Assembly: GCA_019915015.1 (NCBI GenBank)
Contig: JAHBBC010000037.1
Location: 186,001-250,000 of the forward strand
Source of the DNA: Auriscalpium vulgare
Lineage: Eukaryota; Basidiomycota; Agaricomycetes; Russulales; Auriscalpiaceae
DNA: 64,000 nt
Direction: 5' to 3'
Every line of letters begins with the position of its first letter. The first letter of the stretch is position 1. The position numbers were made by a program, and so were the translations under genes. This document shows positions 43,111 to 54,013 of the stretch, one piece after another. Below the pieces are notes generated by a model. The model was not told where the DNA came from. It made no database searches and was given only the letters and a program-made list of their open reading frames with translations.

Positions 43111-46100
43111 CGCGGATGGCCGGGGGAATTGAGGTAGGAGCTAGATAGTGCCCTTGAGAGCGCTGATAACCCTCTGCGTGAATTCATATCCTGCACAGCG
43201 AGTGGTGAGAGGCACTGTGTCTTGGGATTGCCCACGTTATCGATATCTGCGTGCCAGCCCCGACGCAATGACAGATAATCAGACAAGATCCTGCTCTGAG
43301 GACTGTCGCGGCGCGCTGGATAAGAAAGCCAGGAAAGACACGACCGCGTGCTCGATGCGTAGAGGGCGTCATAAGGTCGCCCGAAAAGACTATACAGCCG
43401 CACGGTCAGGGCTTAAGGGGAGCGTCACAAAGGCTTGGAAGGAGGGAGCGTGGGTTTGCTGAGCCCAAATCAATGTAGAGGCTGAGAGTGTGCTTGGGTG
43501 CCAGTGGGAATGCGGGAGCGGAGTATGACGGTGGGCAGGGGCAGACTGTATTTTGTCGGCTGAGAGTGTGAGATGCAAGACTGGAAAAAGCGATGAGTAG
43601 ATGATATGGATGTAACTTAAGCAGATGCAGATTCGCAACAGCCGAGGGTGTTGCAGCATCACGTGATCATTAGAAGATATTATCCGCCGCCCCGCTCGCA
43701 TCAACTGCACAAAGTCCATCCTAATCGCGCACAAAATAAAATTAGCCCCTTTGCATCTTGTCAAAGAATACAACTGGGCACGCACCGTCAACCAGATCGA
43801 CGCACGCCTTGATCCACGCGGCTGCCACGCCCATCATGACAGCGCTGAACTCGACACGGCTCCGAGGCGTTTATCTCCGCACGCGACGATCGGGCGATCC
43901 AGGCGGGCGACCTCGAGGGCGACGCATGTCCGTGTCGCTCCAAAGTTCTTCATATGCGGTGCATGAGGTCGGTCGGTCCCGGGCACACAAGGGCGGGCTC
44001 CCGGGCCGGTGACAGTCAGCAATGGGCCGAGGCATGGATGTGGACCCGAACAGTAGCAGTCCCAGGGGAACCGGAAAGACAATGGGGGGATGACAAGGTG
44101 CTCTCATATTAAGGCGAGTTGACGAGCCGCGCGCGTTGCGAAGGGGTCGGAGAAGACTCTCTCGAGTCTCGGGCCATGGGGAATGGAAGCTGGCGTCCAG
44201 GGAGGCACAATAGGCTCTGGAACGCGGGGTTAAAGCGAGGGTTGAATGGGCAAGAAGGAGATCAGCACACCTGATGCGCCTGACGTATGTATGAGTCGGT
44301 GGATGAGCCTCGTCTGTCGCAGAGGTTCTGGAGCGGCTGGGCGAGCACCGCACGATTCGCCAGCGACTGTCCTTGAACGACGTCGCGATGTCGCAACTGA
44401 TGAAGCGCCCCGACTGCTTCTCCAAAACAAATACAACACCACGCTGTGGGAATGGCGGAGGAGACAGCTTGTGAGCGGACGCTCGGCGGCGTTAGAGCAT
44501 GTTGTTGTTGCAAATACTAAAACGCGTTTGGCGCCGACAGCGACATATTAGAAGTCGCTGGTTGGTAGTGGCGTCGTCACATTGAGACGCGTATCGAAGG
44601 CCGCAGATATTGGCAATATGAGTTGTCGAGAGGCTATGATTCGATGTATGAGTGACGAAACAGCGGCGGGCCTGCGGAATACGTAGATCAGTATGTGGAA
44701 AGGCCGAGTATGCTCGGGAGTCACGTACATGTACGAAGGGCAGAAGCCAAGGCGGCAAGCACTGCGAGCGATCTGTCCGCTGCCGTACTGCAGCGGAGCT
44801 GGAATGCGCTCCAGACCTGTGGAGTCGCAAGAAACAAAATGAGATTCCCATAGGCGTCTCAGCTGTGTCAAAACCTAATCGGTAATGGCGCTGCACGGAA
44901 CGTATCAGCTGACCCTCCCTCTGCGATCCTCCGATCGCGTAGCAGCACCGCAAGACCAATTGCAATGCATAGAGCGCCGCACGAAGGCAAAATGCTGCAC
45001 GGCCCGAGAGGGGTGGGAAGCTGTGAAGTTATTCGAAGCGGCGCGGAGCTACTAGACGGGGCTTGGGAGCAGAAGAATACGAGAGCGGTATCCTTGGAGG
45101 AACCTAGGAGCATCAGCCCGAGGCGGTGGGAGATGAGGAGCGGGAACTTGCCTGGAACTTTCTCGAGGCGGAGTGCGGTGAGCGGGGTCCTGTGCGGGGT
45201 TGCCAATCTTATCTTATCTGAGGCACCGGGCTTGCGCTGGAGCGAATGGGCCCGACTGGCTGAGGCTCGCAGCGTCCAGAGCCCAAAGCCATGGGATGTG
45301 CTTCACACTTTTGGTATTTCGCAGTCTTCATGATTCGTGTACAGAGGTCGAGGCTGACTGCGCGACGTCCTGAGTAATCCCATATGCCATCTTTGCGGAT
45401 CCGGGTGCTGTGCGTACGAGCATCCGCTAGACCAGTGCTAGACCTCTGGGATGCGTAAAAGTAGAGAGCTGGCGTTCGACTCTGAGCGCACCGGATAGTG
45501 GCTACATGCGCCGGTTGAGGAGGCACATCATGCATTACGGACGTTCGGCGGATAGAGCCCAGAAGCGAGCGGCCATCTGCATCACCCCTGCACGAGACCA
45601 CGAGCTCCTCGCCTGCCCAGTGGGCTGCATGAGGCTGCATGCTGCCGCATGCGGGGGTGCACCACTCACCGAAACAACGATCGAGGTGGGCCCGCATCGC
45701 AGGGGATCGGTCGCGCGCGTAAGTCCGTCTCCATGATGTGGCCACGCGATGCTGTGCGCGCAATCGGCTGGGGTCGGGATCCGGTAGCCCACCTGCGCTT
45801 GACGATTTTAGCAATCGGACAGGCCGCTCAGGCCCGCGACGGCTCGTCCTTGGTGCGGGCGTGCTGTGCGCTGCTGTTATGCGCGCAAAATGGTGAGCCG
45901 CGAGCCTCGCTCGAGGAACAAGGGCAATGCGCATACATGCACAGGCGGTCGCTTCTTTGCACACGCGGCGAGGCAAGCGATAGCGCGCAGGAAATGAGGC
46001 GCATTGTTCTGCATGACGAGGACAAAGGGTCGAGGACACGCCGGGTTGGGGGATCGTCGTCGTCGTTGGCGACGATGATGGGCATTGTTGCGAAACCGGC

Positions 46101-46112
46101 AGGCGTTGTGCG
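43111..46112. other. Three-kilobase unassigned stretch
   Basis: I see no gene that I can support. Minus-strand frames at 44262–44513, 44548–44871 and 44868–45206 have exon-like hydrophobic or charged runs (for example KFPLLISHRLGLMLLG). They might be remains of a membrane-protein gene, but no family motif is conserved. The long plus-strand frame from 45649 is an artefact of GC-rich DNA overlapping gene X. The right end is the edge of the segment missing from the left arm. Confidence 0.3.
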
Positions 46113-46349
46113 CCCGGGTGGTCGGTGCCCGGGGTCCTGCCTTCATTCTGGGCACAGCCGCAATCGGCTTTCAATGGTCCGGATCACGCGACCCCGAGCC
46201 TGCCGCTGCCGTTTTAAAGACCGCCCTTCCTCCTCTCCTTCACCGTCCCCCCCGCCGCCCACCTTCACTCTCGCCTCATCGTCGTCGACGGCGTCCTCGC
46301 ATCTATCGCAAGCTAATACCACACATTATCTTATAACCTCATCATCATC

Positions 46350-47009
46350 ATGCTGTCGACGCAGTCCCCGGTTGCCCTTCCCCGCATCCACGTCCTCTAC
46401 ACAGACCTCCCAGCGACGTCTCGCAGAGCAGCCAACATGCCCTTCCTTGCCGCGCGCGCTGCACCTGCATCTCTATCATCGCCGGTACTATCCTCTAATA
46501 ACGCCCTCGGGCTCTCGCTCGGACCCATGCCCACACGGCGCGCACCTCCTCCCCCGCCCCGGCGCAACGCCATCTCCTACCACCCATCCCAGCCCGCATC
46601 CCAGAACCCCTTCGCGGACCAGAACCGCTGCTCCGTGCCGTCTGCACCCCCGCCCGCACCCCGCCCGCGCTCGCGCGCCGTGCTCATCTCCTCCGGGCAC
46701 CTCACGACCCCGCCCTCGGTCGCGTACTACGCCCAGCACAGTGTACGGCTGCCCCCGCCCCCGCCGCCGCGCGACTACCCCGCGAAGGTCGTCGCGAGTA
46801 TGCTGCTCAACCGCTCCGGCCGCGCGCGCCCCATGCGCTACGGCCGCCGCCCGCCCGGCGCGCGCAACGCGGGCGGCTACGTGCGCAGCGGGCTCTCGAC
46901 GTGCGTCGCCGCGGACGAGGTCGAGGGCGCCGCCGGGTGGGCGCAGGACGAGGGCGACGGCGAGACGTGGGCCGATGAGCTCGTGCGGTCGCTCGCGGAC
47001 GTCGAGTGA
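46350..47009 (+). CDS. Uncharacterised proline-rich protein X, right-arm copy, 219 aa
   Basis: An intronless frame starts at the ATG at 46350. It shares layout and most residues with the left-arm copy (27112–27765): IHVLYTDLPATSRRAA, RRAPPPPPRR, AKVVASMLLNRSGRARP and the tail WADELVRSLADVE. It is two residues longer, owing to small indels in the Pro-rich part that preserve frame. Upstream lies a CT-rich stretch (about 46210–46345), typical of fungal core promoters, and the same stretch precedes the left copy. No domain is recognised. That X stays open in both arms while the neighbouring APH copies are broken suggests selection on X, or simply GC-rich DNA with few stop codons. Confidence 0.65.
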   Translation: MLSTQSPVALPRIHVLYTDLPATSRRAANMPFLAARAAPASLSSPVLSSNNALGLSLGPMPTRRAPPPPPRRNAISYHPSQPASQNPFADQNRCSVPSAPPPAPRPRSRAVLISSGHLTTPPSVAYYAQHSVRLPPPPPPRDYPAKVVASMLLNRSGRARPMRYGRRPPGARNAGGYVRSGLSTCVAADEVEGAAGWAQDEGDGETWADELVRSLADVE

Positions 47010-47640
47010 GCGGGACAGGCGCCTGTTACACACATATCATCATCATCAACACATTATCTCACTTGCATATTGCTATTGTGTCTACCATAGATCCACCTCA
47101 CGACCATTCATCATCTCTCCATCATTTACGGGTCCTTCTCTCATCTCTGGGTTCTCTACGGGTTCCTGTTGTACTCTTAATGCTACAATGTCACCAAGTA
47201 TCGCTCGCTCTTGTACTTTGCGTAGTGCTGTAATCGAATGTCTGGCTCCAAATACACTACAAGGGACTACAAGGCAGCGTCTCCATCAGAACCTTGTATT
47301 CTGACGTGTCCACGCGGGTCGCCGCCGCCATTATCCGTCCTCCGCATGGACGCCGTCGAGTCTCGACCGGGTCCGCGCCGACATGCCCAGCTCTGTGTCC
47401 TCCAATCGCTGTCATTCGCTGCAACGATCCGACGAGGAGAGGGATCAAAGTGACGCGCCGAGTTGCGGGGTCGCGCGCTGCACGGAGTCCGGCTTCGGCG
47501 CGCGCCGTCCCACCCCGCCTTGACTTTGCGCCGACGTTGCCCTTCAACGGGTTCCTCAGTGAGCCGGTGCTCTCCTGCGCTGACTGGCTCTGTGATTTCC
47601 TGGTGATCAACGACAGGGACGACGGTGCGGGGGCATATTA

Positions 47641-48003
47641 ACCCGCAACTGCCAAGAGTCTTCTCGGAGGAACGACTTTCTTGCGAGCATGCTGGCTGCG
47701 GTAAGGTCATCTTCTCAGTGTCGGCAACCGGTACGTCCAGTGAAAAGCCGATGCACTCTCTGGTCATGCCACTCACGTAGAGCATGGTCAACGACAGGAC
47801 AACGGTGCGGGGGCATTTTAACCCGCAGTGGGAGCCGGGCGCAAGTGCCAAGGGTTGTCGAGCCTACTCCGAGGAACGACTTTCTTGCGAGCATGCTCAG
47901 GCTGCGGTAAGGTCATCTTCTCAGTGTTGGCAACCGGTACGTCCAGTGAAAAGCCGATGCACTCTCTGGTCAGGCCACTCACGTAGAGCATGTCGCAGAC
48001 CGT
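47641..48003 (+). repeat. Tandem repeat in tract R, right arm (period about 204 bp)
   Basis: aacgactttcttgcgagcat recurs at 47671 and 47875. Each copy is followed by gcggtaaggtcatcttctca and by accggtacgtccagtgaaaa. An inner cgacggtgcgggggca-like block precedes each. The second unit has an extra 22–24 bp. The left arm has a corresponding but differently sized tandem repeat, so the tract has been re-expanding. Confidence 0.7.
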
Positions 48004-48375
48004 GACCCCTCGTATAGGCAACCAATGCACGAGTTACTCCCGACGGCCCGAAGCCAGACCATGACGCCCGGATGGCCCGACGAGAGGAGCATCCGGTCAT
48101 CCCATCGAAAATTGATATTTGCGCTGTGCTGCGTGCAAGGTACGTGTATGTGGGCTCAGCGAAACAGTTCTCGCGGACTGACCCACATCCCACCTATGTC
48201 CTCTCGCGGGTCCCGCCGAGCCGTCTGCGACAATTCCCGATCCACGATTCGCGGGCTTTGTGGCGCCGCACAGCTGCCAAGGAGTACATGCCGATTTCCT
48301 CCTCAGACGACTGGCTTCCCGCCCCGTTGTGCCCTTCCGGTGATGGCCGCCTCTGGACGGAGTTATTGCGCCTGC

Positions 48376-49097
48376 ATGCCGTGATGCTATGCTGCAGGCC
48401 TGTGTTGTTGTTCTCTGAATGGAGCGGACGCTGCGTTACTTGCTTGGCTCTTGCTACTCGTTGCGGACGGTGGTTTTTGGGTCTGTATACTCATCAGCGG
48501 CTGGCTTGAGTATTCTGCGCCATGACTCCGTGCTGCGCGTTAGACGTGTACGCACGAACAGACGGCCACCGTGATCCTAGCTCGCGCTGCTCTCCACTTG
48601 ATTCGGGTCTTCTTCTCGGCGGCGTTGACCATGCTATGCGATCTGGACATTGTGCGGCTATCCGAACGCTTTGTGCGCTGCAGATGGTTGCCTTCCCTTC
48701 GTCCTCGTGCGTTTTTGCGGCAACTATGGTTCTGTCTGCAAGAGCCACGTTATTCTATCAGATCAGACTCGGTCTTGAAGCAGAACTCGTGGTCTGCCTG
48801 GGCATGCGCGGTAGCGCATCACTTGATTTCTCTCGGCATTCTGTTGGAATGTCGGGAATTCTTCGTCCATCTTCTGGCTGCTCAGCGCCTCCACGCCCAA
48901 TGTGCTCGTATTCAATGGAGCCTGTATGCCCAAGTCGGTCGTCGTTGTCGGCACACTGCAAGGCGCGGTCACGAACAACGGCGCCCCGAACGTGTCCGTG
49001 GATCTATCGTCAGATCGAGACGTTATAAGGGCCTCAACTCGCAAGGACATCGCCAAGGGCCTCTCTAGCTCTTCTGCCAACATCTCTTTCTCGCACT
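48376..49097. other. Upstream region of the intact sedolisin gene
   Basis: No gene is recognised. The open frames on both strands lack family marks. Promoter and 5' UTR of the gene at 49098 are expected here. Confidence 0.35.
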
Positions 49098-51274
49098 ATG
49101 GTGAAGCTTAGTCTTTTGCTGCCCGTCATCGCGGCCGCGCTCGCCCTGGCCTCCCCGCTCGGACGTGAGCTCGTCGTGCGCGAGCGTCTTAATAGCGTCC
49201 CGCATGGCTTCACCGCGCACGGCCCTGCGCCGCAGGACAAGGTGCTCCATCTGCGCCTCGCGCTCGTTGGGAAGAACCCGACCGGAATCGAGGACGAGCT
49301 CATGGAGATCAGCACGCCGGGCAACCCGCGCTACCAGCAATTCCTGAGCAAAGAGGAGGTAGTGCTCTCCATACCCTCGTCATCTCGTCGTGCTCATCAT
49401 TGTCTGGTTATCGCTTGCAGGTGGAGGCGTTCGTTGCGCCGACGCAGGAGACCGTCACTGCTGTGAACGCGTACCTCGCCGAGCACGGCGTGACTGCGAA
49501 GCCCGTGTCGCCCGCGGGCGACTGGCTCTCGATCGACGTGCCCGTCGCGAAAGCGAACGAGCTCTTCGGCGCCCAGTTCACCACGTTCACGCACGCCGCG
49601 TCGGGCACGACGTCGGTCCGCACGCTGGAGTACTCGATCCCCGCGAACCTCCAGGGCCACCTCGACTTCGTGCACCCTACCATCATGTGAGTCTGACGCA
49701 GCCCATTTGTTGGCAAGGACAGACAGGCTGACGAGTTACTTCTGCCTAGGTTCTCCTCGCCGCTGAGCAAGCCGCCCGTCATCACTATATCGCGTCCGAA
49801 CGTCGCGCCGCAGGGAAACTTGACGTCGGATGCGGTGCCTGCGAGCTGCACGCCCTATATAACGCCTGCATGTCTGCAGGCGCTCTACGGCATCCCCGCG
49901 GCACCCGCGTCGGGGACAACGAATAATACACTGGCTGTCGCTGGGTTCATCGGCCAGTATGCCAATAGGTTGGACCTGTCGGTGCGTCTCCTCGCACTTT
50001 AAAGGCGCAGGGGAAACTGTGACTGATCGTTCCCTGTTACAGACTTTCCTCTCCTATGCGCGCCCAGACATGTCGTCCGGGACGTCTTTTACAGATGCGA
50101 GCGTTGATGGCGGCACAAATCCGCAGGGAAAAAGCAATGCAGGCGTAGAGGCTGTGAGTGTTTCATGTACTGCGAAGTGGACGACGCTCATACATACCAC
50201 AATTTCGAATATCCTGCAGAATCTTGACACTCAGTATACCGTTGGCGTGGCTACTGGCGTCCCAGTTTCATTTATCAGCGTCGGAGGTGACAGTACCGAT
50301 GGTGTATTCGGGTTCCTGGACATCGTCAATTATCTTGGTTCGTTGGCTTCAGTGCCGACCACGTTCACGACCAGCTATGGTGCGGACGAGTATGAGTTAA
50401 CTGCCGGGATTGCCGCGTACGCATTCGCCCGAATTTCTGATGATTATTGTTTGCTGATGCGTGTGAAATGTGACAGCAAACTCTGCAATGCTTACGCGCA
50501 ACTCGGCGCTCTTGGTACTTCAATCTTTTTCTCTTCGGGAGATGGTGGCGTGTCTGGATCTCAGTCTCAGTCCTGCACGACGTTCGTGCCCACATTTCCT
50601 TCGGGATGCCCCTAGTACGCAGCGCACTCAATTCGATGTCCTCGACACTCATCCGCACGTCCACAGCTTGACCTCCGTCGGTGGCACTTCCGGCGTCCCC
50701 GAAACTGCCTGGGCATATTCCTCTGGCGGGTTCTCGAACATCTTTTCTCGGCCGACGTACCAGTCAAGCGCCGTCTCGACATACCTCACCCAGCTTAACA
50801 CCACTTACAGAGGCTTGTACAACGCATCCAGCCGCGCATACCCCGATGTCGCCGCTCAGGGCGACAATGTCCTAATAGCATATCAGGGCGGTTTCGCGTT
50901 GGTCGCAGGCACGAGCTGCTCCAGCCCGATCTTCACCAGTTTCATTGCGCTCATCAACGACCAATTGATCACCGCGGGAAAGCCGCCCCTCGGATTCCTC
51001 AACCCGCTGCTCTACGCGGCACCGGCGAGGGTATTCAACAACATCACGACTGGTGAGTTTCCATTGTGACACACCAGGGCACTCTTTTACCGGTGACCAT
51101 TTAGGTTCGAACCCGGGTTGCGGTACTTCTGGCTTTCCGGCTGCGGCGGGATGGAATCCAGTAAGTGCAGTCTGCGGCGTTCGTCGTGCATAGATGCCGA
51201 TGGGTTGAGCACAGGTCACTGGTTTGGGCACACCAAACTTCGCCGCCTTCAGGACTTATGTTGGGCTGCCGTGA
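49098..51274 (+). CDS. Secreted sedolisin (peptidase S53, tripeptidyl-peptidase type), 9 exons, 568 aa
   Basis: The model is join(49098..49358, 49421..49686, 49750..49981, 50043..50153, 50220..50416, 50477..50614, 50667..51052, 51105..51160, 51215..51274). Introns are 52–66 nt and the frame closes at 569 codons. A signal peptide (MVKLSLLLPVIAAALALAS) is followed by the inhibitory prodomain. The catalytic Glu (GVEA, residue 289) and Asp (NLD, residue 293) are joined across the 50154–50219 intron. The oxyanion Asp is in SSGDGGVSG, and the nucleophile Ser is in GTSCSSP (about 485). These are acid serine-carboxyl proteases that degrade extracellular protein. A decayed paralogue lies at 40885–43110 in opposite orientation. 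Confidence 0.9.
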
Positions 51275-51482
51275 ATGCCCACAGTTGCGGCGTCGAGTGG
51301 GAGATTCCGTCGTTTGCAGCGCGGACAGAATATACAGCGCGCAAGTGCTTTAGTTCAAGAGACGTATGTAACTTGCATGGCCGCTTATTCTATCCTTGTT
51401 CGTCTCCGTGTAATGAGCGTTACACCTCGTGGCAATATCCGTACTCATATCCGTATCTGCGGTCTGTCCAGTATACTCGTAA
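51275..51482. other. Short spacer
   Basis: No gene is seen. It contains 3' UTR of the sedolisin gene and a small run of gtactcatatccgtat-type repeats near 51440–51460. Confidence 0.3.
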
Positions 51483-52035
51483 TCACTCCGTTTCGGCGAC
51501 CCTTGAGCATGGAGAGGCGACGCCCGTCCGCCCTCTGAGAACGGTCAACGGCTTAGCTGTCCAGGCGGTGTTAGTCTCGCAACGACATGGAAAGGCGGTG
51601 CGTACATATTGTTTGCGATGCCACATCATTAAGCCAAGCTGGTCGTACGCATAGCTCTCTTCCGTGAGCTCCTGCGCACCTGTTACAATTTGAATGAGGT
51701 AATCCCACAGCGCCGGCTCCTCCGGTGTCGTCCTGCAATGCACAGCGCTCAGCCCCGGCATGCAGCCGAAATGCACACAGCACTTACTTCAGGACAGCAT
51801 AGCCCTTTGCGAGGACATGGCCCTCGGGGTACCGCTGGATGCCGCCGGGCCCCGTGAGGCGTGTCGCAATGTTCGCGAGCACGGGTTCGACAGAGCCGCC
51901 CTTCGCGTGGATCAGCGGGAACAGCGCGCCGTACGACACGGTGACGATGCCGAGCGACGCGTGGTACTCAAGCAGATTCTTCAACTCCTCGAGCGACGCG
52001 CGGTACTCGAGCATATTCTTCAGCTCCTCTGCTAC
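51483..52035 (-). pseudogene. 5'-truncated aldo/keto reductase fragment
   Basis: Read on the minus strand, LLEYHASLGIVTVSYGALFPLI is followed by VEPVLANIATRL and, after a 58-nt intron, by TTPEEPALWDYLIQ, LTEESYAYDQLG and a C-terminal tail. This matches the C-terminal half of fungal NADP-dependent aldo/keto reductases. The N-terminal half with the catalytic Tyr is absent, because the next 95 bp lead into the stop of the secreted-protein gene. A 36-bp segment (encoding EELKNLLEYxASL) is duplicated in tandem near 51970–52035. I read it as a fragment, not a gene. Confidence 0.6.
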
Positions 52036-52129
52036 TGTACGACAGGGGAAAATACACTGAACACCCAACTATTTGCCTGCAAGAAGTCATAATGTGTCGG
52101 TCGTGAAAACGTCATGGTCATAAAATGCA

Positions 52130-53057
52130 CTAATCAAGATCATTGACTGAGCGGCCGGACAGGAGGACCGCAGCCAGCGCCTGCTCAGGACTGGGAAAGC
52201 TGTCAGCGCGAGATTGAAGACATGGCAGGAACACATACGTGACGGCACGGCTGTCCTTGTTACCGAAAACCTTGTCTAAGATGCCGGAGGCAGCGCCGGA
52301 GACACCCAGGCTGGTCACGGTGCCGAGGAGGCCCTTCTCGATGGGGCCCAAGTTGAGGCGTGCCTCGAGCTCACGGCGGAAAGTGCCTTGGCTCTGCTCG
52401 AACTGCGCGCCGCAGGCATCGACACTTTGTTCGACGAGAGCGTCAGCGGGAGAGCTGGAAGACGTGGTAGGAGCACATACTCAAAAGCCGAGAATTGGCC
52501 AACGGAGTTCAGGGCCTTCTGGGAGAGGCAATCCTGGACTTGCGGGGGGCCTAAAACGGCTTGGCTCTTCTGGAACTGCGCGCCGCAGTCATCGACACTT
52601 TGTTCGACGAGAGCGTCAGCGGGAGAGCTGGAAGACGTGGTAGGAGCACTTACTCAGCAGCCGAGAATTGGCCAACAGAGTTCAGGGCCTTCTGGGAGAG
52701 GCAATCCTGGACTTGCGGGGCGTCAAAAACGGCTTGGCTCTTCTGGAACTGCTCGTTGCAGGTATCGACACTTTGTTCGACGAGAGCGTTAGCGGGAGAG
52801 CTGGAAGACGTGGTGGGAGCACTTACTCAGCAGCCGAGTTTTGGCCAGCGGACGACAGGGGCTTATTGGCGAGGCACTCGGTGACTTGCGGGGGGTTTTG
52901 ACGCCTGCGTTCTCGAGTTAGCATGAGCATCGCGAGATGGTCATAGAAGTGCGTGCGTGGAGGATGGCCCGCAAACGCACCTCAGGGGAGCCGCGAGGGC
53001 AGGGGACGCGGCCGAGGCGGCGAGCAGGAGAGCAGCGAGGGTCGTGGAAGAGTGCAT
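52130..53057 (-). CDS. Secreted Cys-module protein with tandemly duplicated exons, 6 exons, 211 aa
   Basis: The model is complement(join(52130..52190, 52239..52424, 52481..52597, 52654..52770, 52827..52904, 52981..53057)). Introns are 48, 56, 56, 56 and 76 nt, all GT–AG, and the total is 212 codons. A clear signal peptide (MHSSTTLAALLLAASAASPALA) opens the protein. The body is a modular repeat: a part module, two 39-residue modules (DVDxCxxQFQKSQAVxxxPQVQDCLSQKALNSVGQFSA), and a fourth that begins alike and changes into a Gly/Leu-rich C-terminus. Each module begins at a phase-2 intron, and the introns are nearly identical, so exon and intron were duplicated together. Six Cys fit three disulphides. 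No known family was recognised; it is a candidate effector, surface or adhesion protein. Confidence 0.8.
52425..52826 (-). repeat. Tandem exon–intron duplication (173-bp units)
   Basis: Units 52654–52826 and 52481–52653 are each 173 bp (117-bp exon plus 56-bp intron). They differ at only about a dozen positions that I can see, including two in the intron. A further intron copy is at 52425–52480, and part of the exon continues in 52308–52424. The high similarity of the introns points to a recent origin. Confidence 0.85.
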
Positions 53058-54013
53058 GTTATGAACGCGTTAAAGATGACTTGAAATAGTAGTTGGGTGT
53101 GTGAGTGTGCAAAAGAGAGGCTCGTGATGAACAAAGACGTTGATGCTACGAAGGCATGCGTCTCATTAGCGCGGTGCGAATGGGAGCGGAGAGTTGCCAG
53201 GACTCACCAGCCAGTGCCGTGGAATAAACGAAGTGAGCAAGGGCTGAGGAATCCTCGTCATCCGCCGAGACTCTTTATACGGGAAGTACTATCGTGGCGC
53301 CCGAGTTCTGGACACTGCGTGGTCGTAGTCATCACTGGCCTGCAGCTCGGGGGTGATTCCACTCCGATAGAGAACCTAGTGAACCATCAGCGACATTGCA
53401 CTGGTGAGGCATGGTGAGGCTTACTTGGCAGTGGAGCCGCCCGCCTGCCGCCCGGTGAGGGGAGGCGATCGTGGCGTAGTTATTGTGATTTGGCACTCAC
53501 AGAAAACGGTCACTCGCTAAAAGGCTCACCTTTCCCAGAGCATCTGATGGTTGCCAGATGGAGCCTCAAGACGGCGACGACTGCACTTACAAGTCACAAT
53601 ATCAACGGTCATCCACGGGTTTCAGTGTCAGTCGTGTGTCCATAACTTACATAAGGTGAGTCGGCACCTCATTTTCTGCGAAGCGTTGGGCGATGTGCAC
53701 CCGACTCGGAGTTGTCGTTCGAAAATCGTACTGCCAGTGCTCCAATCATCTTCTCTGCGAACAAGGCAAGAACAAGGTACCCTTACACTCGTCGTCTGCA
53801 TAGCTATTAGCGCGTGCCACTCCACTGGACCGTGACCAGGACCACCACCACATAAACGGGTGCTGTCTCGCTTCAGTTCTCTGTCGGTCTGCCTTCTTCT
53901 ACGACTGGCACCCACATCTCAAGCACTGCCGCCGTGCGTCTGGCCCAGTATGGGCGTCCTCGTGGTGCATCAGGCTGGGGTCGCGTCAGGCCCTCATGTA
54001 TTCAATTTGTCGC
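53058..54013. other. Upstream region of the secreted-protein gene; no gene recognised
   Basis: Nothing codes convincingly. The part next to 53057 should hold the promoter. A gtgaggcatggtgaggctta-type short direct repeat lies at 53402–53424. Confidence 0.35.

Larger units (their letters stand above)
46113..48375 (+). repeat. Inverted segmental duplication, right arm, part 2 (X–R)
   Basis: This matches minus-strand 27990–25985. Shared landmarks are the region upstream of X including gttttaaagaccgcc, X itself, the 3' flank with cctcacgaccattcat, the ggcttcggcgcgcgcc and acgggttcctcag blocks, and tract R. The end is marked by ggtgatggccgc…attgcgcctg at about 48341–48373, versus the minus strand near 26020–25985. 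Confidence 0.85.

Noticed and set aside
45649..47304. A 551-codon open frame on the plus strand
   Set aside because: It overlaps gene X in another frame. Its residues are Pro/Arg/Ser-rich with no domain, and its left-arm equivalent is not open over the same length. It is an artefact of very GC-rich DNA.
51101..51120. tRNA T-loop-like ggttcgaacccggg
   Set aside because: It is the start of exon 8 of the sedolisin gene (SNPGC). No acceptor stem or anticodon arm can be folded around it.
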